Source of the DNA: Scytonematopsis contorta HA4267-MV1
GTDB taxonomy: Bacteria; Cyanobacteriota; Cyanobacteriia; Cyanobacteriales; Nostocaceae
Length of the DNA stretch: 64,000 nt
Direction of reading: 5' to 3'
NCBI GenBank assembly: GCA_019359035.1
Contig: JAHHIC010000109.1
Location: 62,001-126,000, forward strand
Below are positions 17,618 through 25,599 of the stretch, in pieces (the first letter of the stretch is position 1; every line of letters begins with the position of its first letter). The position numbers and the translations under genes were made by a program. The notes beneath the pieces were generated by a model. The model was not told where the DNA came from. It did not search any database and saw only the letters and a program-made list of their open reading frames with translations.

Positions 17618-17980
17618 ATGATTAAAGGAACAGAAACTTTACCGATAGGAGACCTGATTTCACGTAGGGTTCCTTTTGTCATCCCTCGTTACCAACGTGC
17701 TTACGCTTGGGAGGAAGATGAATTAAATGATTTTATTGCTGATATTCAAAATTTATATAACCTGCGGCTGGAAACTTTGCTTGAACCAATGAAACACTTC
17801 TTTGGTGGATTGGTTAGTGTTGATTTGTTTGCGGGAAATACAGCCGCAGGACGTATATATGAAGTAGTCGATGGTCAACAACGTCTTGCTACTTTTATTA
17901 TTACTATCGCTTTAGTTGTTAAAAGTATGGATGACCTTGCTAAACATGCCAACCAGGAAAATGGGTTCTTTCGTACATAG
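17618..17980 (+). pseudogene. DUF262 (GmrSD-type) gene fragment, 5' part only
   Basis: 120 residues with the N-terminal half of a DUF262/ParB-like nuclease domain: IPRYQRAYAWEEDELNDFIADI (residues about 22-43), HFFGGLVSV, and YEVVDGQQRLATFIITIAL, the DGQQR nucleotide-binding motif. Full-length relatives (GmrS/DndB-like DUF262-DUF1524 type IV restriction proteins) have 500 or more residues. The stop codon TAG at 17978 lies inside the left end of a MITE-like element, so the frame was cut by that insertion; no DUF262 continuation is recognisable on the far side. Best read as the remnant of a defence gene. Confidence 0.8.
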
Positions 17981-18149
17981 CGTGCTAAATTTTAATTAAA
18001 ATCTACAAGTATGCTTTATTTACAAGGCTTACAGGCACTTATATTTTCAATTTAAGCAAGGAATACCGTTTTGAAGGTAATAATGGCTGTAACAAAAGCC
18101 CAGCAATAGTTTTAAGCTTATTTTTCCACAAGTTTAGCACGCTAAGTAC
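17973..18149. mobile_element. MITE-like element, 177 bp
   Basis: Terminal inverted repeats of 17 bp with one mismatch: GTACATAGCGTGCTAAA at 17973-17989 and its complement TTTAGCACGCTAAGTAC at 18133-18149. The inside has no reading frame and is AT-rich. It truncates the DUF262 gene. GTAC or TA at the ends may be part of the target site. The parent transposase is not in the window. Confidence 0.7.
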
Positions 18150-18175
18150 GCAAGAGCCGATTTTTTTGTGTTCAT

Positions 18176-18472
18176 CTATTTAATACGCTGCACGGTCAAG
18201 TGGTATCCCAAAGATTCCAAGATGCCACTAATGCTGTTAAGACGTGGGTTGCCTTTCTCTGAAAGGGCTTTCTGTAAGCCGTTTCGAGTGATTCCGGCAT
18301 CTTGAGCTAACTTGCCTACTCCTTGCACCTGCGCCACAATGCGTAAAGCAGAAAGCAACGCCCCCGCATCCTTATCTTTGGCATATTCCTCAAACATCAC
18401 CTGAATGAAACTTTCAATTTCTTCAGGATGAAGCTTTAGACGTTCCTTTGTATACTCCTCAAGAGTCCTCAT
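18176..18472 (-). CDS. HigA-type antitoxin (HTH, addiction module)
   Basis: 98 residues. QGVGKLAQDAGITRNGLQKALSEKGNPRLNSISGILESLGYHLTV is the helix-turn-helix of probable addiction module antidote proteins. It starts inside the toxin gene (14-bp overlap), giving the toxin-first order of HigBA systems. It should bind and neutralise the toxin and repress the operon. Confidence 0.85.
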   Translation of the reverse strand: MRTLEEYTKERLKLHPEEIESFIQVMFEEYAKDKDAGALLSALRIVAQVQGVGKLAQDAGITRNGLQKALSEKGNPRLNSISGILESLGYHLTVQRIK

Positions 18473-18854
18473 CTTCTGCCTCGCTAGTTTCCTTTTCTTG
18501 CTTTTTACGGTTTAATTCCTCTTGCTGGCGTAGATAATCCTGCCAATAAGCCTTGGCTGTCTCGATATCCTTTGACTGGGTACTTTTGTCGCCACCGAAA
18601 AGGATAACAACTATGGTTTTACCATCCTCCCCAAAATAAATTCGGTATCCTGGACCAAAATTGCAGCGAAGCTCAAAGACCCCGTCATCTAAGGCTTTAA
18701 AATCGCCGTAATTTCCCTGCTCCACACGAAAAAGCCTAGCTTGAATGCGTTGTGTCGCTTTGACATCGCCCAAATTTTCTAGCCATGCAGTGAAAGGCTC
18801 TTTTCCGCGACTATCCGTATAAAACTTGACGGTTCGCTGGTACGTTGCCCCCAC
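18459..18854 (-). CDS. RelE/HigB-family toxin (Gp49-like)
   Basis: The frame is open from a GTG at 18950, but the GTG at 18854 has an AGGGAG ribosome site 9 nt upstream and begins just before the conserved part, giving 131 residues. Core: TVKFYTDSRGKEPFTAWLENLGD, ARLFRVEQGNYGDFKALDDGVFELRCNFGPGYRIYF and VVILFGGDKSTQSKDIETAKAYWQDY, typical of the phage Gp49-like/HigB RelE superfamily of ribosome-dependent mRNA interferases. The C-terminal 20 residues are charged. It forms a toxin-antitoxin pair with the overlapping downstream gene, next to the truncated DUF262 gene. Confidence 0.85.
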   Translation of the reverse strand: MGATYQRTVKFYTDSRGKEPFTAWLENLGDVKATQRIQARLFRVEQGNYGDFKALDDGVFELRCNFGPGYRIYFGEDGKTIVVILFGGDKSTQSKDIETAKAYWQDYLRQQEELNRKKQEKETSEAEDEDS

Positions 18855-18957
18855 AAAAGAAGCTCCCTGAATATTATGATTACATGTACAGCATAAAATA
18901 GTATGCAGCAGATTTGCAATTTTTTTTGCTACTACCACACAAATCGTCACTTGGCAG

Positions 18958-19788
18958 CTAATTTAATTCATATTTTAGTAAATCGCTTTCTCCCCTTGCA
19001 GCAGACAAGTTAGTCCCACACTTTTTACAGAACTTAGCATCCGCATCATGAAAAGACCAGCCACAGCCCTGACAGGTAATTTCTACCTGATTAGCAGTTT
19101 TAACCAGACGTTTAATCAAATCACCTACTTGCCAAGGGATTAGAGCAATACCTGTTAAAATCATTAGTACTGTTAATAAACGACCAAGCTGAGAAACCGG
19201 AATCACGTCCCCAAAACCCACAGTGGTCATGGTAACGATAGAAAAATAAAAAGCGTCTAAGAAAGTCCGAAAAACTTTTGGGTTAGCTGGATGTTCAACT
19301 TGGTAAATTAATCCAGTAAAAACAAAAATAATTGTAAATAGAGTCAATAATATTCTGATAAATATTACACCATCTTCTGAAGGTATTTTACCGAAGAATA
19401 CTGATTTATTATCAATAAATCTAATTAGCCTTAAAATTCTAAACCATCTTAATAAGCGGATAAAGCTAATATCGACGGCTCCCATAAAGAAGGGTATGAT
19501 TGCCATTAAATCAATTAAACCGTAAAAACTAAAAATGTACTTAAGTTGATTTTCTGCGCTCCATAAGCGAATCAAATATTCGATAGCAAAAATTATGACA
19601 ATCGTAGTATCTACAGTCTTAAAAATTAACCGAATCTCCTCAGGTATAGTATAAGTTTCTGCCACAAAAATTCCTGATGACAGCAAAATCAACCCCGCAA
19701 TCGACAAGTTAATTGCTTTCCCTGCTGGAGTTTCCAGGTCTTTTAAGTAAAAAGCTGTTTTTTCGCGGACAAGAACTAGGTTATACAT
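18958..19788 (-). CDS. Kv-like voltage-gated ion channel with C-terminal zinc ribbon
   Basis: 276 residues, six membrane segments between about 25 and 225. The S4 segment has regularly spaced arginines (FIRLLRWFRILRLIRF, 109-124) and the pore carries the potassium filter TVGFGD (189-194). After S6, residues 239-257 are a zinc ribbon (CQGCGW...FCKKCG; Cys239, 242, 254, 257). It should be a tetrameric inner-membrane K+ channel. The short zinc ribbon tail is a less common cytoplasmic appendage. It lies 100 bp upstream of the toxin gene on the same strand but is probably independent. Confidence 0.9.
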   Translation of the reverse strand: MYNLVLVREKTAFYLKDLETPAGKAINLSIAGLILLSSGIFVAETYTIPEEIRLIFKTVDTTIVIIFAIEYLIRLWSAENQLKYIFSFYGLIDLMAIIPFFMGAVDISFIRLLRWFRILRLIRFIDNKSVFFGKIPSEDGVIFIRILLTLFTIIFVFTGLIYQVEHPANPKVFRTFLDAFYFSIVTMTTVGFGDVIPVSQLGRLLTVLMILTGIALIPWQVGDLIKRLVKTANQVEITCQGCGWSFHDADAKFCKKCGTNLSAARGESDLLKYELN

Positions 19789-19870
19789 AAAAAATATTGA
19801 ATTCGTATTAATGCGACAGGGAATACGATATTCTGGGAGGACATCCTTGATAGATTTTTAATCAGACAAC

Positions 19871-20323
19871 ATGAACTTAGATAATAATTCAGAATATAAT
19901 CCAGAATATTTCATGCAATTAGCTTTGTCAGAAGCCAAAAAAGGAGATGCTCCTTACGGTGCTGTAATTGTCAAAGATAACAAAGTTGTTGCAGTAGCTC
20001 ATAATACAGTAAAACAAAATAGTGACCCATCTGCCCATGCAGAAATTAATGCTATTCGCATTCTAACCGCTAAATTAAAAAAACCTTCACTGGACGGTTA
20101 TAGCATATATACTACTGGTGAGCCTTGTCCAATGTGTGCTGCGGCTTGTGTTTGGACAGGTATTTCAGAAATTGTTTATGGTGCGTCGATTCAAGATTTA
20201 ATAGACACTAATCAATCGCAAATAAATATTTCTTGCGAAGAAATTATTTCCAAAAGTTTTAGAAATATTAAAGTAACAAGAGGTATTTTACGTAGAGAGT
20301 GTTTGGATTTATTTAACACATAA
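19871..20323 (+). CDS. Nucleoside/guanine deaminase family protein
   Basis: 150 residues. Zinc deaminase signature: SAHAEINAI (His and catalytic Glu) and EPCPMCAAACVWTG (two Cys ligands). Overall it looks like the guanine deaminase/nucleoside deaminase branch rather than TadA, because of the spacing and the C-terminal ILRRECLDLF helix. It hydrolyses an exocyclic amino group of a purine base or nucleoside in the cytoplasm. Divergent from the channel gene. Confidence 0.85.
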   Translation: MNLDNNSEYNPEYFMQLALSEAKKGDAPYGAVIVKDNKVVAVAHNTVKQNSDPSAHAEINAIRILTAKLKKPSLDGYSIYTTGEPCPMCAAACVWTGISEIVYGASIQDLIDTNQSQINISCEEIISKSFRNIKVTRGILRRECLDLFNT

Positions 20324-20337
20324 TAATCTTATTTATC

Positions 20338-20478
20338 GTAGCCCCCTCTCCCTAGGCTACCGTGTACACACAAGTCTCGAAATAGTCCTAAAGTTCCACG
20401 AAATGACCGTTCAGGATTTTCTTAGACTTGTGTGTACACCGTAGCCCCCTAGGGGGAGTCACCGTTGGGGGTGGGGTT
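20338..20478. repeat. Composite repeat: CCCCACCCCCAAC family with nested 78-bp palindrome
   Basis: Outer part is a copy of the family at 14142 and 43618 (CGTAGCCCCCTC ... AGTCACCGTTGG then GGGTGGGG). Inside it, 20362-20439 has perfect 16-bp terminal inverted repeats (GTGTACACACAAGTCT and complement), which look like a small non-autonomous element inserted into the older repeat; the match extends outward through GGCTAC with one mismatch. No coding content. Confidence 0.8.
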
Positions 20479-20490
20479 CTTTTTTTGTAA

Positions 20491-21150
20491 TCAACTTTCT
20501 TCCAAATGCGGCAAATATGAATTCACAAAAATTGCGGCTTGAGTCCGGTCGCGTAAATTTAATCTGTTCAAAATACTGGTGACATGATTTTTGACTGTCC
20601 CTTCAGAAATAAATAATTTTTGTGATATTTCTCGATTACTTGCACCTGTTGCGATAAGCCGTAAAACATCCTTTTCTCTGGGGGTGAGTTCCGCTAAAAT
20701 TGTCGGTGGCTCAGGTTTAGGATTTTGTATAGTTGGGGGAAATTGAATCAAAAGTTTTTTAACTATACCAGGACCCAATTGAGTATACCCTTTGTGGACA
20801 GCACGAATAGCAACGGCTAATTCTTCTGAAGGAGTATCTTTAAGTAAATAACCCATCGCACCATATTGTAATGCAGCACTCACATATTCATTATCATCAA
20901 AAGTTGTTAAAACCAAAATTTTAATTTCGGGAAACCGTTGATGAATTTCTTCTGTTGCAGCGACTCCATCCATTATAGGCATTCTCACATCCATTAATAT
21001 TACATCTGGCTGTAGTGTTGACGCTAAATTAATGGCAACTTGTCCATTTTCGCACTCTCCAATAATTTCTAAATCTGGTTCTAATTCTAATAAAGCTTTT
21101 AAACCTTGGCGAATTAAACTTTGGTCATCTACAAGTAAAACTTTAATCAT
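20491..21150 (-). CDS. NarL/LuxR-family response regulator
   Basis: 219 residues: receiver domain 1-120 ([14 protein letters not shown], phospho-acceptor Asp in [22 protein letters not shown]) and a LuxR-type helix-turn-helix ([40 protein letters not shown], about 148-200). It lies 12 bp after the histidine kinase gene, forming a two-component operon. It most likely controls genes nearby, such as the divergent Spy-like genes. Confidence 0.95.
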   Translation of the reverse strand: MIKVLLVDDQSLIRQGLKALLELEPDLEIIGECENGQVAINLASTLQPDVILMDVRMPIMDGVAATEEIHQRFPEIKILVLTTFDDNEYVSAALQYGAMGYLLKDTPSEELAVAIRAVHKGYTQLGPGIVKKLLIQFPPTIQNPKPEPPTILAELTPREKDVLRLIATGASNREISQKLFISEGTVKNHVTSILNRLNLRDRTQAAIFVNSYLPHLEES

Positions 21151-21162
21151 TTTATTAACTGG

Positions 21163-22380
21163 TCATTGGTCATCGGTCATATTTAAACCCGGAAAGGGTA
21201 TATTCGCTACAATTGTACAACCCTGCCTAGGAGAAGTTTCGATTTTTAGTTCACCACCAAGAGATATAGTTCGGTCGCGCATACTTTGTAAACCAAAGCC
21301 AGTAGTATTTTGATTTAAATCAAAACCAACACCATTATCTTGAATTATCAAAATTAATCCTGTCTCTATAGTGAAAATTTCTAGTTTAACTTCTGTTGCT
21401 TGTGCATATCGACAAATATTAGTCAATGATTCTTGTACAATTCGATATACTGCGACACTAATTTCTGAAGGAATTGTATGAAGTAAATTTATTTGACAAA
21501 TTGGTGATACTCCTGTTGCACGTTGTACATTTTCAGCCAATCCCAAAATTGCTGACTCTAATGATTGCTCTTGTAAAGGATTGGAACGCATTGCAGATAC
21601 AGATTGACGCACATCTTGGAGTGACATTGAGCCTAGTTCTTTTGCCTTTGCTAAAAAAGTATAAGCCCGATTGGGATTTGATTGCCATAATTTTAACGCA
21701 GTTTCTAATTGTAAATTTAAAGCAGTTAAAGAATGCCCTAAAGAATCGTGAATTTCGCGAGCAATACGGTTACGTTCCTCTAAAGTCGCTTGATTTTCAA
21801 CTTTTAAAGCATATTCTTTAAGTTTTTGATGTGCCACCGCTAGTTTTTCACGACTTTCCCTTTCTAATAAAATAGCATTCATTAAAAGTAGTACAAATAA
21901 TAAAGTTAATCCAAAAGTCAACGACAAGTTTAAATTTAAAATTCTAAATTTATCTTGCCATACTGGTGATGTTGGAAAACGATAAAAGCGTAATCTTAAA
22001 GTAACTAGGAATAAAATAAAGGAAAATAAAGTAACAAATATTCTACCAGGTAATTTAAATATTAAGCAGCTACGAGTAACTAAAATTAAGTTAAGAAAGG
22101 GAAATAACCTAGCTGTTTTCCCTCCAAATATACCAGTAATGACAATTAAAATAACTTGTATAAATGTGTAAAATATTTTATCTGATAAATTACCAGTTGG
22201 TAATCTTAAACCCATCAAACCGTAGATGATTAGAGTAGTAATTGTAACTTCTGGAAATCTAGTAATTCTTTGAAATTGGTGTCCAAACAGTGAAAATAAA
22301 ATCGTAGTGGCTAATAAAGTCCACTCTAAATAAAGTAGAAAGCGAAATGGATGATTTTTAAATTCAATAGAACGACTCAT
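21163..22380 (-). CDS. DesK-type membrane histidine kinase
   Basis: 405 residues. About six hydrophobic segments fill residues 15-175, then a short coiled coil and the HisKA_3 dimerisation motif ERNRIAREIHDSLGHSLTAL with the phospho-His, and a HATPase_c domain (QESLTNICRYAQA, DNGVGFD, GFGLQSMRDR). No periplasmic sensor domain is evident, so the signal is probably sensed in or at the membrane, as in DesK. Partner of the NarL-type regulator directly downstream. Confidence 0.93.
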   Translation of the reverse strand: MSRSIEFKNHPFRFLLYLEWTLLATTILFSLFGHQFQRITRFPEVTITTLIIYGLMGLRLPTGNLSDKIFYTFIQVILIVITGIFGGKTARLFPFLNLILVTRSCLIFKLPGRIFVTLFSFILFLVTLRLRFYRFPTSPVWQDKFRILNLNLSLTFGLTLLFVLLLMNAILLERESREKLAVAHQKLKEYALKVENQATLEERNRIAREIHDSLGHSLTALNLQLETALKLWQSNPNRAYTFLAKAKELGSMSLQDVRQSVSAMRSNPLQEQSLESAILGLAENVQRATGVSPICQINLLHTIPSEISVAVYRIVQESLTNICRYAQATEVKLEIFTIETGLILIIQDNGVGFDLNQNTTGFGLQSMRDRTISLGGELKIETSPRQGCTIVANIPFPGLNMTDDQ

Positions 22381-22458
22381 ATTATATTCTCAATTATAAA
22401 TCCAAACTCTTAACTCCAAACTCTTAGCTCCTAAATTATCAGAACAGCTAGTTTAATT

Positions 22459-22526
22459 AGTCACAAATGACCCATGACTTTAGTCACATGACTTTCTTCA
22501 GATAAATTTAGTCATATTACGTGACT
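22459..22526. promoter_or_regulatory. Candidate operator: three AGTCA/TGAC inverted pairs
   Basis: Three inverted half-site pairs in 68 bp: AGTCA-N4-TGACC (22459-22472), AGTCA-N2-TGACT (22482-22493) and AGTCA-N7-TGACT (22510-22526), with one extra TGACT half-site at 22475. They lie between the divergent histidine kinase and first Spy-like gene. NarL-family regulators bind such inverted half-sites; assignment to the local regulator is inference. Confidence 0.5.
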
Positions 22527-22600
22527 TTCTCCTCATGTCGCAGAGGAGTTTGTTTTTTTATGATGGGAGGGTAAACAACAAAGACTCTGCGAGCTAGACC

Positions 22601-23062
22601 ATGAAAGTTCAAAAACTACCTCTCATCGTTGGTGCTATAGTTATCAGTCTAACTGCTGCTACCTCAGCGGTACAAGCAGAAATTACTGCTCAAAGACCTT
22701 TAATTGTTGCACAAAACGCACAAAACAGACAAAACAATAATAAATGGGAGCGTCTGAACCTTACCCAGGAACAAAGAACACAAATCGAGGCAATTAAGCG
22801 CGAAACTCGTTCCCAGATTGAAGGGATTTTAACCCCAGAACAAAGACAACAAGCTCAAACAGCATGGAACAACAATGGTGGAGATAAACCAAAGAATGGT
22901 CTTCGTAATTTAAATCTTAGCGACGAACAAAGAACACAAGTCCGCGAAATTATGCGGTCATCAAAAGAAAAAATGGAAGCAGTCCTGACGGACGAGCAAA
23001 AAGAACAATTGCGACAAATGAAGCAAGATGGCCGCTCTCGTCGTCCGCAAACCAATAGCTAG
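22601..23062 (+). CDS. Secreted Spy-like (LTxxQ) protein
   Basis: 153 residues. Residues 1-27 are a Sec signal peptide (MKVQKLPLIVGAIVISLTAATSA, cleavage near VQAE). The mature part has paired LTxxQ-type helical motifs: LNLTQEQRTQIEAIKRETRSQIE plus LTPEQRQQ, then LNLSDEQRTQVREIMRSSKEKME plus LTDEQKEQLRQM. This is the Spy/CpxP periplasmic fold, seen in envelope-stress chaperones. A paralogue follows at 23391. It is divergent from a two-component system and behind a candidate operator. Confidence 0.85.
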   Translation: MKVQKLPLIVGAIVISLTAATSAVQAEITAQRPLIVAQNAQNRQNNNKWERLNLTQEQRTQIEAIKRETRSQIEGILTPEQRQQAQTAWNNNGGDKPKNGLRNLNLSDEQRTQVREIMRSSKEKMEAVLTDEQKEQLRQMKQDGRSRRPQTNS

Positions 23063-23390
23063 ATAATCACGTAAACAGTGTAGAGACGTGACATGTCACG
23101 TCTTTACATGTCGCGTCTTTACACGTGGTGCTAAATTTTTGAGATAAAATATTTACGAAATCTTAATAATTGCCATTTTCGCTTACGGGAACTTACGCAC
23201 AAAAATTTTTTTTCCTACAGTTTGGTTTACGGATAGTCACCAGAAATTCAATATGAAACCCAGATAACACGGAGTTTTTAACAATTTTTGATAAAAATGT
23301 ATCCCAGAATAATTTACTTAACACACCAGCATAAATCACAATGAGTTTTTATAATGGTGAGATTTGAAGGGAGAATTTTTTAGCTCATCC
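23063..23390. other. Gap between the two Spy-like genes
   Basis: About 330 bp. Holds a GTAGAGAC-type palindrome (23080-23107), a second degenerate copy just after it, and AT-rich sequence that probably contains the promoter of the second gene, with a lone AGTCAC half-site near 23236. Confidence 0.5.
23080..23107. repeat. GTAGAGAC palindrome, GTGACATGTCAC core
   Basis: Arms GTAGAGAC and GTCTTTAC around the core GTGACATGTCAC, 17 bp past the stop codon of the first Spy-like gene. The core differs from the commonest GTTACATGTAAC at both mirrored positions, so pairing is kept. Confidence 0.85.
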
Positions 23391-23861
23391 ATGAAACTTA
23401 AAAACTTGTCACTCATCGTCGGTAGCATCGCTCTTGCGTTAACCGCTGCTGGTTCCTCTGTTAATGCCCAAACAGTTGCCAATAAGCCTTTGGTAATTGC
23501 TCAAAACCCAAAACCTGCTCCAGCTCCAAGAAATCAACCAAACCCTCAATCCCAAGGTATTCAGCTGTCTAAACCACAGCGAGATAAAATTGAGGAAATC
23601 CGCACTAATGCTCGCCAGAAAATTGAGAAAATATTTACAGAGCAACAGCGCAGACAGGTTAAAGCAGGCTTAGAAGCAGGGCAGAGTCCACAGCAAGTGT
23701 TTGCTAGCGTGAAGTTTACCCCAGACCAGCAGAAACAAATCCGTGAGGTCATGCAATCTTCGCAAGCGCAAATCGAAGCACAGTTAACTCCAGCACAAAA
23801 GCAGCAACTAGAACAAATTCGCAAACAAATGGTTCAACGTTCTTTACAGCAGCAACGCTAG
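23391..23861 (+). CDS. Secreted Spy-like (LTxxQ) protein, paralogue
   Basis: The frame opens at a TTG at 23364; ATG 23391 (MKLKNLSLIVGSIALALTAAG) gives a proper signal peptide and 156 residues. The mature part repeats the helical LTxxQ layout: IQLSKPQRDKIEEIRTNARQKIEKIFTEQQRRQ and VKFTPDQQKQIREVMQSSQAQIEAQLTPAQKQQLEQI. A proline-rich stretch follows the signal peptide. Clearly a paralogue of the protein at 22601, with about 330 bp between them. A terminator hairpin follows. Probably a periplasmic chaperone or metal/stress protein. Confidence 0.85.
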   Translation: MKLKNLSLIVGSIALALTAAGSSVNAQTVANKPLVIAQNPKPAPAPRNQPNPQSQGIQLSKPQRDKIEEIRTNARQKIEKIFTEQQRRQVKAGLEAGQSPQQVFASVKFTPDQQKQIREVMQSSQAQIEAQLTPAQKQQLEQIRKQMVQRSLQQQR

Positions 23862-23897
23862 TAATTAAGTACTGCATTATTTCGCTTAAATAGTATT

Positions 23898-23934
23898 AAG
23901 GTGGGCTAAATTTAAATTACCCACCTTATTTTTT
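23898..23934 (+). terminator. Terminator after the second Spy-like gene
   Basis: AAGGTGGG stem, 14-nt loop, CCCACCTT stem, then a T-rich run. It lies about 37 bp past the stop codon. Confidence 0.85.
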
Positions 23935-24010
23935 ATATTTAAATATATATAGTTCTCACCTGAGCGTCACCCGTCACCCGTCAACACTCAACAGCCAACA
24001 TTTACCCAAA

Positions 24011-24229
24011 ATGTCTAAAGAATTCGCTATTGGAAGCAAAATTCGCGTTATAGCGTTACCACCTTACGTAAAAACAGCTGATACAATGCCTATGTTGCGT
24101 CCTTCTGATGTAATTCAGCTTGGTAATGAAGGTATTGTATTAGACCGCCGTCCAGGCGGATACTGGGGTGTTCGCTTTGCTCAAGGGGCTTTTCTTATGG
24201 AAAGTCAGTATATTGAGTCTGTGGTTTAA
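24011..24229 (+). CDS. sipA: NblS-interacting protein SipA (DUF3148)
   Basis: 72 residues, the usual size. FAIGSKIRVIALPPYVKTADTMPMLRPSDVIQLGNEGIVLDRRPGGYWGVRF is the SH3-like DUF3148 fold of cyanobacterial SipA. In Synechococcus SipA binds the histidine kinase NblS and raises its activity, affecting light and nutrient stress responses. It is followed by prxQ on the same strand after 92 bp. Confidence 0.85.
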   Translation: MSKEFAIGSKIRVIALPPYVKTADTMPMLRPSDVIQLGNEGIVLDRRPGGYWGVRFAQGAFLMESQYIESVV

Positions 24230-24321
24230 CAAAATCCAAAATCCAAAATCTAAAATCTAAAATGTGCGACTTTCCCTGTTGATTGTAAACTTGTGTAAAG
24301 TTGTAATTATCACTTCGCACA

Positions 24322-24879
24322 ATGTTATCTCGTCGAAACTTTTTAAATTTATTGATTGCTGCTAGCTTTACCCTGCTAAGTTGGTTAAATTTTGCACCGT
24401 CCGCAAAAGCTTTGGGTGGTAAGTTACCCCCAATCAACCAACCATCTCCAGATTTTACTCTGCCCACAAACACAGGGGATGGAAAAATTTCTCTGAAAGA
24501 CTTGAGTGGTAAATGGGTAGTGCTTTATTTTTATCCGAAAGATTTTACTTCCGGTTGCACTATCGAAGCGCGTCGTTTTCAGCAAGACTTACCCAAATAT
24601 ATAGAAAAAAATTCTGCCATTATAGGAGTAAGCGCAGATGATATAGATTCTCATGCCGAATTTTGTGACTCTGAAGGATTAAAGTTTCCTTTGTTGGCAG
24701 ATACAGATGGTGCTGTAAGCAAAGCTTATGGCTCTTGGCTAGGTTATCTATCAATGCGTCACACCTTTATCATTGACCCCAAAGGTATCTTACGTGACAA
24801 TTTTGTGAAAGTAAATCCTAACATCCATAGTCAGGAAGTTCTCGCAAGATTAGAGCAACTTCAAAAGGCTGCATCATAA
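24322..24879 (+). CDS. prxQ: Peroxiredoxin Q/BCP with Tat-type signal
   Basis: 185 residues. The N-terminus SRRNFLNLL followed by a hydrophobic stretch and APSAKA fits a twin-arginine signal, so the protein is likely sent to the periplasm or thylakoid lumen. The peroxiredoxin core shows FYPKDFTSGCTIEARRF with peroxidatic Cys79. The resolving cysteine usual five residues later in PrxQ is replaced by Arg84; another cysteine is in EFCDSEG (about 117), so it may act as a 1-Cys enzyme or use a different partner. It reduces peroxides with thiol donors. Confidence 0.9.
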   Translation: MLSRRNFLNLLIAASFTLLSWLNFAPSAKALGGKLPPINQPSPDFTLPTNTGDGKISLKDLSGKWVVLYFYPKDFTSGCTIEARRFQQDLPKYIEKNSAIIGVSADDIDSHAEFCDSEGLKFPLLADTDGAVSKAYGSWLGYLSMRHTFIIDPKGILRDNFVKVNPNIHSQEVLARLEQLQKAAS

Positions 24880-24884
24880 AATTA

Positions 24885-24966
24885 AGGGAGTGGGGAGTGG
24901 GGAGTGGGAATTGGGGAGTTGGGAGTGGGGATTGGGGATTGGGGATTGGGGAGTGGGGAGTGGGGG
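24885..24966. repeat. GGGGAGT heptamer tract
   Basis: Tandem GGGGAGT/GGGGATT units for about 75 bp, directly after the prxQ stop codon. Confidence 0.9.
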
Positions 24967-25035
24967 ATGAAAGAATTGCGAATTGCTTCTTGCTTCTTTT
25001 TTAAATAAATTACAATGTAACAAAAAGGGCATATT

Positions 25036-25512
25036 ATGGATTGGGAACGGGAGTCAAAGGTTCAAACTGCTACAGACAACCTCCAAATAGGAGAACTTAG
25101 TACTGCTCGTAAGCCTTTAGAAATTCTTAGAAATACAGAAGCTTTGCTCCGTCGCCCAACCGTAGCAACGCTGGTGCCTATTTTACCTATAAAATTAAGT
25201 AATCAGTTGCAAGTAGCTTCCTCTGTTGCGGAGGAATCTTGGCAAATACTTTCTGAAATAGACCTGAACGCTATCAGCGACTTGGAGCTTCAAACAGCCC
25301 GAATTCAGGTAGGTTTAAGTTTTATTGGATTTTCTAGTTTGATGACTATTGTGCTACTGCTGTACTTAAACACTTTAGATCCGGGGTTAAGTCCTGTTGC
25401 ACAAATTCACAAATACTGGTATCAATACATTTGGTTTGTATGCTTGGGTGTCGCGGGGATGTTTATGTTGGGACGTGAAGCGATGCGTCCGGGTATATCG
25501 ACCAGAAAATGA
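25036..25512 (+). CDS. Conserved-looking membrane protein of unknown function
   Basis: 158 residues. The N-terminal 90 residues are soluble; two hydrophobic segments follow (about 98-120, GLSFIGFSSLMTIVLLLYL, and about 130-150, IWFVCLGVAGMFMLGREAMR). No family recognised. It precedes the LabA-like gene by 87 bp on the same strand, so the two may be co-transcribed. Confidence 0.65.
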   Translation: MDWERESKVQTATDNLQIGELSTARKPLEILRNTEALLRRPTVATLVPILPIKLSNQLQVASSVAEESWQILSEIDLNAISDLELQTARIQVGLSFIGFSSLMTIVLLLYLNTLDPGLSPVAQIHKYWYQYIWFVCLGVAGMFMLGREAMRPGISTRK

Positions 25513-25599
25513 TATTGCATGTCTGGTAAAAACTAATACCAACTTTTGTCGGTTTAGTTCCATTTGTCAAATTTTGAAGTACCTAACCCATAGACCTAG

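Noticed and set aside
17618-17980. Working GmrSD-type restriction gene
   Set aside because: Only about a quarter of the usual length remains, and the stop codon comes from an inserted repeat.
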